This document shows, one piece after another, positions 52,486 through 60,766 of a stretch of DNA of 64,000 nucleotides. The stretch comes from CAZKAP01 sp964552195. Its GTDB lineage: Bacteria > Bacteroidota > Bacteroidia > Flavobacteriales > Flavobacteriaceae. The notes under the pieces were generated by a model. That model was not told the origin of the DNA and made no database searches. It was given only the letters and a program-made list of their open reading frames with translations. The DNA is taken from contig CAZKFM010000009.1 in NCBI GenBank assembly GCA_964552195.1, positions 1 to 64,000 of the forward strand, read 5' to 3'. Made by a program: the position numbers and the translations under genes. How positions within the stretch are numbered: position 1 is the stretch's first letter; every line of letters starts with the position of its first letter.

Positions 52486-53472
52486 TTATGGATTTGCGGG
52501 TAGCCCTATGCTGTCTCTGTAAATGAGATCGGCATTCGAATTGAGCTGCCAGTAGGGCAGTTTTTTACTCACCTTAAGACTGCCTCTTGTGGTAAGGATT
52601 CCGCTTTCCGCACCATAGCCGTCAGGATAGCTTTCCTCCCAGCTCCTTATGGCATGTGGGAAATCCGATGAGAAGCGGATGCTCAGACTGCGCTTGAGTT
52701 TTGGGTATTCCAACGTGTACACCCCTTCGCCGGAATCCTCTTCGAGACGAGCCCGAGCTTGGTAAGCCTGTATCTTCTTATGCTTTAAACGGGTAAACTC
52801 CAGGGAGGGTACTACGGTGATCTCGCCTGTGGGCAGTTCTTCCGGCGCCAAACGAATGCGATTCCATAGATCCGACTCCAGGTAGGTCAGATCGAGGACA
52901 AATTCCCGGTCGCCTTCCGATTGAAAATACGAATGACTGGTTACCTCGTAACGTTTTCGGTTGTTGACCTGTACGTAGGTCTGCCCGCACCATTCCTGAA
53001 CCGAAAACGTACTCTTGATAGCGTGCGCCTTTTCGGATACAGGAGAGAAGGTGCTCTCCATTACCGAATAGGGATAAATCCCGGTTAAGTATTTTTTGGT
53101 AGCGTTCAGCTTCAACACGGATAACTGATTGCCCAAAGGAAGGTCGGCTTTTACTTGCTGATCCCTGAGAAAGGGCTCGGTGACGAAGATGAGTACGGCA
53201 TGACCCCGTCGGAGTTCTCCGTAGCGGGCCTGCTCGAGCTCGTAGGTGTTCACCTCGGCCTGCCCCGAATACCAATAATCCTTAAAGGCTTTATCAATGG
53301 AACGAGGCAATGGCTCTTCCCGACTTGGAGAATTACTATTGACCTCTGCACCTGAGGAACCGATCTGTTCGTAGGCCTCGGAGGGATCTGGATTTCCCTT
53401 GCAGGAGGCCATCAGGAAAAAGATAAGCGCAATACTTAAGGCGAAATAGATATAAACGAAAGTGAATTTCAT
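52486..53472 (-). CDS. Hypothetical lipoprotein downstream of maf
   Basis: 328 residues. The start is chosen at 53472 because it gives a good lipoprotein signal (FLMASC, Cys24) and has an AAAGGG ribosome-binding-like stretch 7 bp upstream; the frame extends to 53532. The mature protein is mostly beta and has QEWCGQTYVQVNNRKRYEV and FQSEGDREFVLDLTYLES. Homologues in flavobacteria lie next to maf and are sometimes misnamed after it. No enzymatic motif was found. It is likely the last gene of the DUF2520-kdsC-maf operon. Confidence 0.8.
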   Translation of the reverse strand: MKFTFVYIYFALSIALIFFLMASCKGNPDPSEAYEQIGSSGAEVNSNSPSREEPLPRSIDKAFKDYWYSGQAEVNTYELEQARYGELRRGHAVLIFVTEPFLRDQQVKADLPLGNQLSVLKLNATKKYLTGIYPYSVMESTFSPVSEKAHAIKSTFSVQEWCGQTYVQVNNRKRYEVTSHSYFQSEGDREFVLDLTYLESDLWNRIRLAPEELPTGEITVVPSLEFTRLKHKKIQAYQARARLEEDSGEGVYTLEYPKLKRSLSIRFSSDFPHAIRSWEESYPDGYGAESGILTTRGSLKVSKKLPYWQLNSNADLIYRDSIGLPANP

Positions 53473-53547
53473 ACGATATCCCTTTTCCCAAAAATAACGG
53501 ATTGAATCCATTAGCCATGATTTCCTTAACATAGTGTTCGCAATAGG

Positions 53548-54153
53548 TTAGGTGGAGGACTCCACCGAAACATCACCGAGCATCCGGTACAGCAACTGAG
53601 TCGGAAGTCCTACTACGTTGCTGTATGAGCCCTGTATTTCCTCAACTCCAATGAGACCGATCCATTCCTGTATGCCGTAAGCTCCTGCCTTATCGAAGGG
53701 TTGAAAATGATCCACATAGTACTCCATCTCGTCCTGCCGTAGTGCAGCGAAACGAACCCGGGTGGTTGCCGAATCCACTCGTTTCCATGAACGGGTAGCC
53801 AGGCAAATGCCTGAAATCACCTCATGCCAGTCTCCCGAGAGGCGCTGTAACATATCCATGGCCTCTGTCCGATCATTGGGCTTTTCCAGCGCCCCTTGAC
53901 TGTGCCAGACTACCGTATCCGAAGTGATGAGCAGCTCATCTTCCCGGAGTTCTTGGATTTGAGCAACAGCCTTTTCCAATGCCAGGAATTCTGCTATTTC
54001 GGAGGATTCGAGTCCCGCGGGATACACTTCGCTTATGGGTTTCGGACGTACTTCAGCATTTATGCCCATGGCTTGCAGCAGCTCCTTCCTTCGGGGTGAA
54101 GCCGATCCCAGTACTATGCGATAGTTGTCCTGTATGAGACGAATCCGGTTCAC
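53548..54153 (-). CDS. maf: Maf-like nucleotide pyrophosphatase
   Basis: 201 residues; Maf/YhdE family enzymes hydrolyse dTTP/UTP or modified nucleotides. Motifs: LGSASPRRKELL (about 15-26), LITSDTVVW (about 75-83), LSGDWHEVISGICL (about 104-117) and FDKAGAYGIQEWIG (about 152-165). Its start overlaps the kdsC stop by four bases (ATGA-type coupling). Confidence 0.95.
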   Translation of the reverse strand: MNRIRLIQDNYRIVLGSASPRRKELLQAMGINAEVRPKPISEVYPAGLESSEIAEFLALEKAVAQIQELREDELLITSDTVVWHSQGALEKPNDRTEAMDMLQRLSGDWHEVISGICLATRSWKRVDSATTRVRFAALRQDEMEYYVDHFQPFDKAGAYGIQEWIGLIGVEEIQGSYSNVVGLPTQLLYRMLGDVSVESST

Positions 54154-54680
54154 GCCTTTGAGGTTTTGGCAGCATCTACATTCCAGTGCCCGCGTATTTT
54201 CAGGACCTGTTCGATCACATCCCTAACACAACCCTGTCCTCCGCTGCGGTGAGAAATATAGTCACAAACTTCCTTAACCTCGGAAACCGCGTTCTGAGGA
54301 CAGGTTGCCAGAGCGGCCATCTGCATGGCGGGTATGTCCGGCAGATCGTCCCCCATATAGAGCACCTCCTCGGGATCGACCTGATAGAGGTCCAGGAACT
54401 CCTCCATAGGCTCCGCCTTGACCGATGCGCCCAGGTAAATATCGGTAATGCCCAGGCTCCTGAAACGATCGCGTACGGCCTCGTTGGTGCCACCGGATAT
54501 AATGGCCACCCTGTAGCCGTGATGGAGTGCAACCTTAACTGCATATCCGTCCTGTACATTCATGGATCGGAGTAATTCTCCGCTTTCGGATATAAGGATG
54601 GTTCCATCGGTAAATACTCCGTCCACATCGAAAACAAAGGTCCTAATCTTATGCAGGTGTTCTTTAAAGTTCCTTTTCAT
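54150..54680 (-). CDS. kdsC: KdsC-like HAD phosphatase
   Basis: 176 residues, C0-type HAD phosphatase converting 3-deoxy-D-manno-octulosonate 8-phosphate to KDO for lipopolysaccharide. Motif I FDVDGVFTDG (about 17-26), motif II IISGG (about 60-64), and motif III KAEP...GDDLPD (about 88-114). There is no cap domain, as expected of KdsC. It overlaps DUF2520 by 17 bp upstream and maf by 4 bp downstream. Confidence 0.92.
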   Translation of the reverse strand: MKRNFKEHLHKIRTFVFDVDGVFTDGTILISESGELLRSMNVQDGYAVKVALHHGYRVAIISGGTNEAVRDRFRSLGITDIYLGASVKAEPMEEFLDLYQVDPEEVLYMGDDLPDIPAMQMAALATCPQNAVSEVKEVCDYISHRSGGQGCVRDVIEQVLKIRGHWNVDAAKTSKA

Positions 54681-55428
54681 GCCTCTTGATGATCGCGTTT
54701 GTTAATAGCTGATATAATTCTTTTTCTTCGGCTGTTTCCAGCAGATCCAAGTGTTTTTTAATTGTCGAGTTATCCTGGCGTACAGCGGGTCCTGTCTGGG
54801 CCTCTCCAGGATCCACACTGGCCAGTTTACCCGTGGTCTCCTGGATCAGGGGCAGAAGGTACCTGAAATCGACATCCTGTGTTCGACAAATGGCCAGACT
54901 CCAGTCATAAAGGTAGTTACTGAAGTTATTTGCAATGACAGCGGCCAGATGGAGTCTGAGCCTTTCTTCCGAATGGGCTTCCTGCACTCTGGGAAACACG
55001 CTGCCGGCCAGATCCATTAGTATGTTGAGTTCAGCGGGTCCTGACGCCTCTACGAAAACGGGTATACGTTCCGCGGGAAGATCTTTGTTCCTGCTTAGTG
55101 TCTGAAGAGGGTACATTACCCCTCGACTAGGATGGGGCTCAAGGTCCTGCAGGGGGGTGGCACCGGAGGCATGCAACACCAGCCCTGAATGGGTTCCCAG
55201 CCTTGCACTCGCATTCCTGATTTCGATGTCAGGCAGGGCCAGAAGGGTGATATCGGCATCTGGTATTTCTCTCCAGTCTGAGGGCAATTTTTGCGTATTT
55301 CCGAAACCTGTCGCCGGTGGTTTATTGCGGTACCAGGCTATGCAATGACTGACCAGTGGACTTTGGCTTAGAAGCCTGTAAAAGTGGTACGCTAAATTTC
55401 CGGTGCCGATCAGGTGAAGTCGCATCAT
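54664..55428 (-). CDS. Rossmann-like / DUF2520 protein
   Basis: 254 residues. An N-terminal NAD(P)-binding fold (LHLIGTGNLAYHFYRLL) is followed by a C-terminal helical DUF2520 domain (LHLAAVIANNFSNYLYDWSL, about 160-180). The fold resembles F420- or NADP-dependent reductases and 6-phosphogluconate-type dehydrogenases. Function unknown. First gene of the overlapping DUF2520-kdsC-maf operon. Confidence 0.9.
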   Translation of the reverse strand: MMRLHLIGTGNLAYHFYRLLSQSPLVSHCIAWYRNKPPATGFGNTQKLPSDWREIPDADITLLALPDIEIRNASARLGTHSGLVLHASGATPLQDLEPHPSRGVMYPLQTLSRNKDLPAERIPVFVEASGPAELNILMDLAGSVFPRVQEAHSEERLRLHLAAVIANNFSNYLYDWSLAICRTQDVDFRYLLPLIQETTGKLASVDPGEAQTGPAVRQDNSTIKKHLDLLETAEEKELYQLLTNAIIKRHEKEL

Positions 55429-55555
55429 GCGTAAAAGTACAATTATTAGCAGGTGACCGAAATGTGGCCCCAGAAGGCTTTAACGGTTTTTAAGACCCAG
55501 CTTCACTGCAGAATTATGGTAAAAAGCGGCGCAGGCACTATTTTTGTGCTCCTTT

Positions 55556-58500
55556 ATGGAACACATCGCTATGAATGAAAATTGGTATCGCTGGCTGTTC
55601 TCTACCCGGCTCACCGCTGTACTGTTCGTTGTATTCGCTGCAGCTATGGCCATCGGAACCTTCGTAGAGAGCGTATACAGCACGGAAACCGCACGCATCT
55701 ACATATATGAGGCCAAGTGGTTCGAATGGATCATGGTGATCTTCGTGATCAACTTTATCGGAAACATTCGCCGCTATAAACTCTGGAGATGGAACAAATG
55801 GCCACTGTTATTTCTTCATCTTTCCTGGATTCTGATCATTATTGGGGCAGGGGTCACGCGTTACATAAGTTTCGAAGGCATGATGCCCATACGGGAAGGA
55901 GCCACCGAGAATGTATTCTACTCGGATAAGACCTATCTCACGGTTCATGTCGATGGAGAGATCGACGGAGTGCCCAAACGCAAGGTGCTGGAGGACGACA
56001 TCCTGTTTACGGCAGAAGGCAGAAAGACGGGCCTGCCATGGAAGAATGATTTCAACGGCACGGCTTTCGCAGTGGCCATCGATTCCTTTACCCCTGCAAT
56101 CAAAGAAGACATGAGGCCCGATCCATCCGGTGAATGGCACCTGAAAATGGTGGAGTCGAGTGGAGGATCACGCCATGACCACTACCTGACCTCTGGGCAG
56201 GTCACCTCTATACACAATGTCCTGGTATCGCTCAATCAGCCGACCGAAGGAGCCATTAACATCACGGCCCGTGAAGGGGATAGGGTGTATACCTTAGAAT
56301 CACCATTTGGTGGAAGCTACATGAGAATGCGTGACCAATTACAAGGTGAAGTTCGAGCCGATAGCGTGGAAATCCTTCAGCTCCGCTCGCTGTACCAGCT
56401 AGCAGGACTGAGCATGGTCTTCCCCGAACCCATCCAAAGGATGAAGAAGACCTTTGTGGCCATACCCAAGGAAGAACGACAGGAAACCGATCTATCGGGC
56501 TTGTGGATGAGTGTCCTTACGGGCGGAGACAAGCGACAGGTCCTGGTTATGGGAGGTCAGGGCAGTCAGGCGTTTACGGATGCTTACCGTATGGGCGATC
56601 TGAGTTTTCGCTTCCGCTACGGTTCAAAAGTCAGGGAGTTGCCTTTTGAAATCCGGTTGAACGACTTCATCGCGGAAAAGTATCCGGGCACCGAACGCTC
56701 TTATTCCTCCTTCATGAGTCGCATTTCGGTTTTTGACGAGAGACCATTCGATTACGACATCTATATGAACCATGTGCTGGATCACCGGGGTTATCGCTTT
56801 TTTCAGGCGAGTTTTGATCAGGATGAAAAAGGGACCATACTATCCGTTAATCACGATTTCTGGGGAACATGGATCACTTACATCGGGTATTTTCTGCTGT
56901 ACATAGGGCTAATGGGCCTCATGTTTTTTGGCAAGACCCGCTTCAAGACCCTGGCGGCCTCCTTGAACCGACTGAATGCCAAGAAGAAGAGCCTGGCCAT
57001 TAGTGCTTGTATGTTCTTGATTCCAAACCTATTGCAGGCGCAGCAAGGACATGAGCATACCCCCTTGAATCAACTGTCGCCCGAACAGATCGATTCGATT
57101 ATCCTGGCCAACGCCGTAGATGAGGAACACGCCGCTAAATTCGCCGAGATCGTCATACAGGATCGCGCCCGGATGAAGCCGGTGCACACCTTCGCATCCG
57201 AATTGCTCCGCAAGCTCACTCGCAAGGACCGTTATTTGGGTCTTAAGCCGGAACAAGTAATGCTTTCGATGATGATGCAGCCTGCGGTCTGGTCCAATGC
57301 ACAGCTGATCGTCCTCGACAGCAAGGCGCAAAACGACAGCATTCGACATGTACTCGGGGTACCCGAAGGGCAGAAGTATGTGCGCGTAACGGATTTCTTC
57401 GACGAGGAAGGCAACCAGAAAATGGCCGATTTCCTGCAGGAGGCCTACGCGGCCCAGAACCCTGATAAATTCCAGCAGGATTTCATCAAGGTAGATCAAA
57501 GGCTGGGCTTGTTCTACAGGGCACTCAGTGGAGAGATTGTCAAGATTTTTCCCTTGCTGAACGACCCCGACAAGAGATGGATTTCAGCACTGGAATTCCG
57601 ATCGGGACGGTATCAGGTCCAGGACAGTGCCTATGCCGCGTTTATCCGGAATGGAATGCCTTTGTATATCTCCATGCTGCGAAAGGCAACCGAAACGGGC
57701 GACTATACAGAGGCCAACCAGTTTGTCGAGTATTTTCGCGTAAACCAAAGAAATAATGGTTCCGATATTATTCCATCGGATTCCCAGATACAAACCGAGA
57801 TCCGCTACAATCGGATGGGAATCTTCAAGAAGCTTTACCAGTTCTTCGCCCTGTTCGGTCTGCTGCTCTTTCTGTTTGTCGTTATGAGGCTGTATCGGGA
57901 TCGCAAATGGCTACGTATCAGCATAGGAACGATTAAAATCCTGATCGTCCTCGGCGGAATCGCCAGTACTATTGGCCTGGGTATGCGCTGGTATATATCG
58001 GGTCATGCCCCATGGAGCGACGCCTATGAGAGTATTCTGTACGTGTCCTGGGCGACCTTGTTCATGGGCCTAGCCCTGGGACGCAAGAGCGACCTCACTA
58101 TAGCCGCCAGTACCTTCGTCTCGTCCATGCTGCTCTGGATAGCTCATCAGTCCTGGGTGGATCCGGAAATCGCGAGCCTTCAGCCGGTGTTAGACAGCTA
58201 TTGGCTCATGATACATGTGGCCGTAATAGTGGGTAGTTACGGTCCGCTGACGGTGGGCATGATACTGGGTGTATCTGCTCTCATCTTAATCCTGCTGACC
58301 AATGAGAGGAATCGCGAGCGGGTAAAAATCAGCTTAAAGGAAATTACCATAGTCAATGAACTGGCCCTGACTGTCGGCTTAGTGATGCTGACCATAGGGA
58401 ACTTTCTGGGGGGCCAATGGGCCAATGAGAGCTGGGGACGCTATTGGGGATGGGATCCCAAGGAGACCTGGGCACTTATATCCATCATGGTTTACGCCTT

Positions 58501-58747
58501 CGTACTTCATATGAGACTGGTGCCCGGACTGAAGGGGCGGTGGGCATTTAATTTTGCCAGCATCGTGGCCTATGCGAGTATTATGATGACCTATTTCGGA
58601 GTCAATTTCTATCTGGTAGGGCTTCATAGCTACGCCAGTGGGGAACAGGTGATCACTCCTGCCTTTGTCTGGTATTCGGTATTAGGCGTATTGCTTTTGG
58701 GAGGCGCTTCGCTTTACAAGTACCGAAAGGAGTATGCAGTGGGTTAA
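55556..58747 (+). CDS. CcsBA fused cytochrome c biogenesis protein
   Basis: About 1060 residues combining a ResB-like N-terminal half (membrane segments near 20-45, 60-85 and 440-460, with a large periplasmic domain between) and a CcsA-like C-terminal half (about 780-1060). The heme-handling WWD motif is GRYWGWDPKETWALISIM. System II transports heme and ligates it to apocytochromes c. The start is taken at ATG 55556; the frame opens at 55544 (TTG) and MNEN at 55571 is also possible. It is transcribed divergently from the DUF2520 operon. Confidence 0.93.
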   Translation: MEHIAMNENWYRWLFSTRLTAVLFVVFAAAMAIGTFVESVYSTETARIYIYEAKWFEWIMVIFVINFIGNIRRYKLWRWNKWPLLFLHLSWILIIIGAGVTRYISFEGMMPIREGATENVFYSDKTYLTVHVDGEIDGVPKRKVLEDDILFTAEGRKTGLPWKNDFNGTAFAVAIDSFTPAIKEDMRPDPSGEWHLKMVESSGGSRHDHYLTSGQVTSIHNVLVSLNQPTEGAINITAREGDRVYTLESPFGGSYMRMRDQLQGEVRADSVEILQLRSLYQLAGLSMVFPEPIQRMKKTFVAIPKEERQETDLSGLWMSVLTGGDKRQVLVMGGQGSQAFTDAYRMGDLSFRFRYGSKVRELPFEIRLNDFIAEKYPGTERSYSSFMSRISVFDERPFDYDIYMNHVLDHRGYRFFQASFDQDEKGTILSVNHDFWGTWITYIGYFLLYIGLMGLMFFGKTRFKTLAASLNRLNAKKKSLAISACMFLIPNLLQAQQGHEHTPLNQLSPEQIDSIILANAVDEEHAAKFAEIVIQDRARMKPVHTFASELLRKLTRKDRYLGLKPEQVMLSMMMQPAVWSNAQLIVLDSKAQNDSIRHVLGVPEGQKYVRVTDFFDEEGNQKMADFLQEAYAAQNPDKFQQDFIKVDQRLGLFYRALSGEIVKIFPLLNDPDKRWISALEFRSGRYQVQDSAYAAFIRNGMPLYISMLRKATETGDYTEANQFVEYFRVNQRNNGSDIIPSDSQIQTEIRYNRMGIFKKLYQFFALFGLLLFLFVVMRLYRDRKWLRISIGTIKILIVLGGIASTIGLGMRWYISGHAPWSDAYESILYVSWATLFMGLALGRKSDLTIAASTFVSSMLLWIAHQSWVDPEIASLQPVLDSYWLMIHVAVIVGSYGPLTVGMILGVSALILILLTNERNRERVKISLKEITIVNELALTVGLVMLTIGNFLGGQWANESWGRYWGWDPKETWALISIMVYAFVLHMRLVPGLKGRWAFNFASIVAYASIMMTYFGVNFYLVGLHSYASGEQVITPAFVWYSVLGVLLLGGASLYKYRKEYAVG

Positions 58748-58871
58748 GGGAGTTGAAATACGCGTACTTTCCAAGTCCCGGAATTCGCAATACTGTCCCG
58801 ATTGTTAGTACATTAGTCCCGGCATCTGGAGGCTTAAGTCCGCCTTCCGATCAAAAATTATCAGTGGTACC

Positions 58872-60050
58872 ATGGAGCACAATTCAAGCTCGCAGAGGGG
58901 GCTCAACACCCACTGCACACATACAGGTGAGATATGGGATCCGGTATACCGGGGTTCGGTATCTCCCATCTATACATCGACCTCTTACGAGTATGAGGAT
59001 GTCGATATTAAGCGCTATCCCCGCTACTTTAACACGCCCAATCAGGAAGGAGTATCACGGAAGATAGCAGCCCTTGAAAAGACTGAGGATGCGCTGGTTT
59101 TCGGGAGCGGTATGGCCGCTATTAGTACTGCGCTATTGAGTTTCCTCAGGCAGGGTGACCACGTAATCCTTCCCGAGTCCATCTACGGGGGGACGTTTCA
59201 TCTGGCGACCACCCAATTTCCGAGGCAGGGAATTTCCTTCGACTTCGTAAGGACCTCACAGATATCGGCGATACAGTCAGCCATACGCCCAAACACCCGG
59301 GTAATCTACCTGGAGTCACCCTCTAATCCGACTTTGGAACTCACCGATCTGTCTGCAGTTTCACGTATAGCCAAACAGCATGGTCTCCTAACTATGATGG
59401 ACAATACCTTTGCGAGTCCGGTAAATCAGAACCCCATTGAATGGGGTATTGACCTGGTAATACACAGTGCCACTAAATACATGGGAGGACATTCCGACCT
59501 GAGTGCGGGTGCCGTCGCTGGAAGTAGCAAACTCATCGAGACTATTTGGAACACGGCCATCTGCTATGGAGGCAACCTTAGTGATTATTCCGTATGGATG
59601 TTGGAACGGAGCCTCAAAACTTTGGGTATTCGGGTACAGCGACAGAATGAAAATGCCGGAAGACTGGCTTCTTATCTGTCTACCCAAGACTGGGTGGATC
59701 AGGTATATTACCCTGGATTAAGCTCCTATCCCCAGTATGAGCTGGCCCGGAGACAGATGCGCGGATTTGGTGGGATGCTGTCCTTTACCCTTTCCGAAGA
59801 GGTCCCGGCGACTCCATTCCTCAAAGCACTGACGCTGGTCAAGCCTGCGATGAGCCTGGCCGGGGTAGAGAGCACGGCTCTTCAGCCTTCACAAACATCC
59901 CATTCCCTGATGCCTGTTGAGAAACGGCTCGAATTGGGAATAACGGATCAGCTGATCAGATTCTCAGCGGGTATAGAGGAACTAAATGATATAGTGGCCG
60001 ACCTGGAACAGGCACGACATCGAGTGGGTGAACGCCAAAGCAGCCTATGA
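58872..60050 (+). CDS. Trans-sulfuration PLP enzyme (cystathionine synthase/lyase family)
   Basis: 392 residues, Cys/Met metabolism PLP family, fold type I. PLP Lys in IHSATKYMGGHSDL (about 209) and the phosphate cup FGSGMAAIS (about 77). The family covers cystathionine gamma-synthase, gamma/beta-lyases and O-acetylhomoserine sulfhydrylase; motif inspection cannot separate them. The stop overlaps the bshB1 start (ATGA), linking it to low-molecular-weight thiol synthesis, so a cysteine-supplying cystathionine lyase is a reasonable guess. Confidence 0.92.
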   Translation: MEHNSSSQRGLNTHCTHTGEIWDPVYRGSVSPIYTSTSYEYEDVDIKRYPRYFNTPNQEGVSRKIAALEKTEDALVFGSGMAAISTALLSFLRQGDHVILPESIYGGTFHLATTQFPRQGISFDFVRTSQISAIQSAIRPNTRVIYLESPSNPTLELTDLSAVSRIAKQHGLLTMMDNTFASPVNQNPIEWGIDLVIHSATKYMGGHSDLSAGAVAGSSKLIETIWNTAICYGGNLSDYSVWMLERSLKTLGIRVQRQNENAGRLASYLSTQDWVDQVYYPGLSSYPQYELARRQMRGFGGMLSFTLSEEVPATPFLKALTLVKPAMSLAGVESTALQPSQTSHSLMPVEKRLELGITDQLIRFSAGIEELNDIVADLEQARHRVGERQSSL

Positions 60051-60766
60051 AACTCGACATACTCGTTTTCGGAGCACACCCAGATGATGCCGAACTGGGG
60101 GCAGGGGGGACTATAGCCAAGGAGGTTCACCGGGGCAAAAAAGTGGGCATAGTGGACCTAACCCGCGGAGAACTCGGCACACGAGGAGATGCCCGCACTC
60201 GTGCAGCTGAATCTGCAGAGTCTGCACGCATACTAGGACTCCAGCATCGTTCGAACCTGGAACTCAGAGATGGTTTTTTCCGAAATGACGAGGAGACACA
60301 GCTTAAGGTAATCCGAACCATTCGGGCATTCCGGCCCGAGGTGATCCTGTGCAATACCACCTCCGACCGCCATATTGATCACGGCAGAGGTAGTGAATTG
60401 GTAAGGGATGCCAGTTTCCTGAGCGGGCTGAAGAAGATTTCTACCCAGAACGAAGCGGGGGAGGAGCTGCAGGCCTGGAGACCCGACAGGGTCTATCACT
60501 ATATTCAATGGAACAATAATCCGCCTGATTTCGCCGTGGACATCAGCGGTTTTATGGAGGTTAAGTTAAAGGCCGTACAGGCCTACAAGACCCAGTTTTT
60601 TGATCCTGAGAGCCGGGAGCCCCAGACCCCCATCAGCAGTCAGAATTTCCTGGACAGCGTTCGCTACAGAGCCCGGGATCTGGGCCGACTTTTAGGGGTT
60701 GAATACGCCGAGGGTTTTACCTGGGAGCGGATACCTTTGGTTTCGAGTCTGGATCGGCTGGATTAG
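60047..60766 (+). CDS. bshB1: Bacillithiol biosynthesis deacetylase BshB1
   Basis: 239 residues, cytoplasmic LmbE family enzyme deacetylating GlcNAc-malate on the way to bacillithiol. Zinc motif GAHPDDAELG (H11, D13, D14) and the second histidine pair DRHIDHGRGS (about 106-115). The BshB1 subgroup is indicated by TRGELGTRGDARTR. Overlaps the trans-sulfuration gene upstream, and its 3' end overlaps the convergent histidine kinase by 50 bp. Confidence 0.93.
   Translation: MKLDILVFGAHPDDAELGAGGTIAKEVHRGKKVGIVDLTRGELGTRGDARTRAAESAESARILGLQHRSNLELRDGFFRNDEETQLKVIRTIRAFRPEVILCNTTSDRHIDHGRGSELVRDASFLSGLKKISTQNEAGEELQAWRPDRVYHYIQWNNNPPDFAVDISGFMEVKLKAVQAYKTQFFDPESREPQTPISSQNFLDSVRYRARDLGRLLGVEYAEGFTWERIPLVSSLDRLD

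Noticed and set aside
58748..58871. SAM-type riboswitch before the trans-sulfuration gene
   Set aside because: The 124-bp region lacks the conserved cores of SAM riboswitches that I could recognise.
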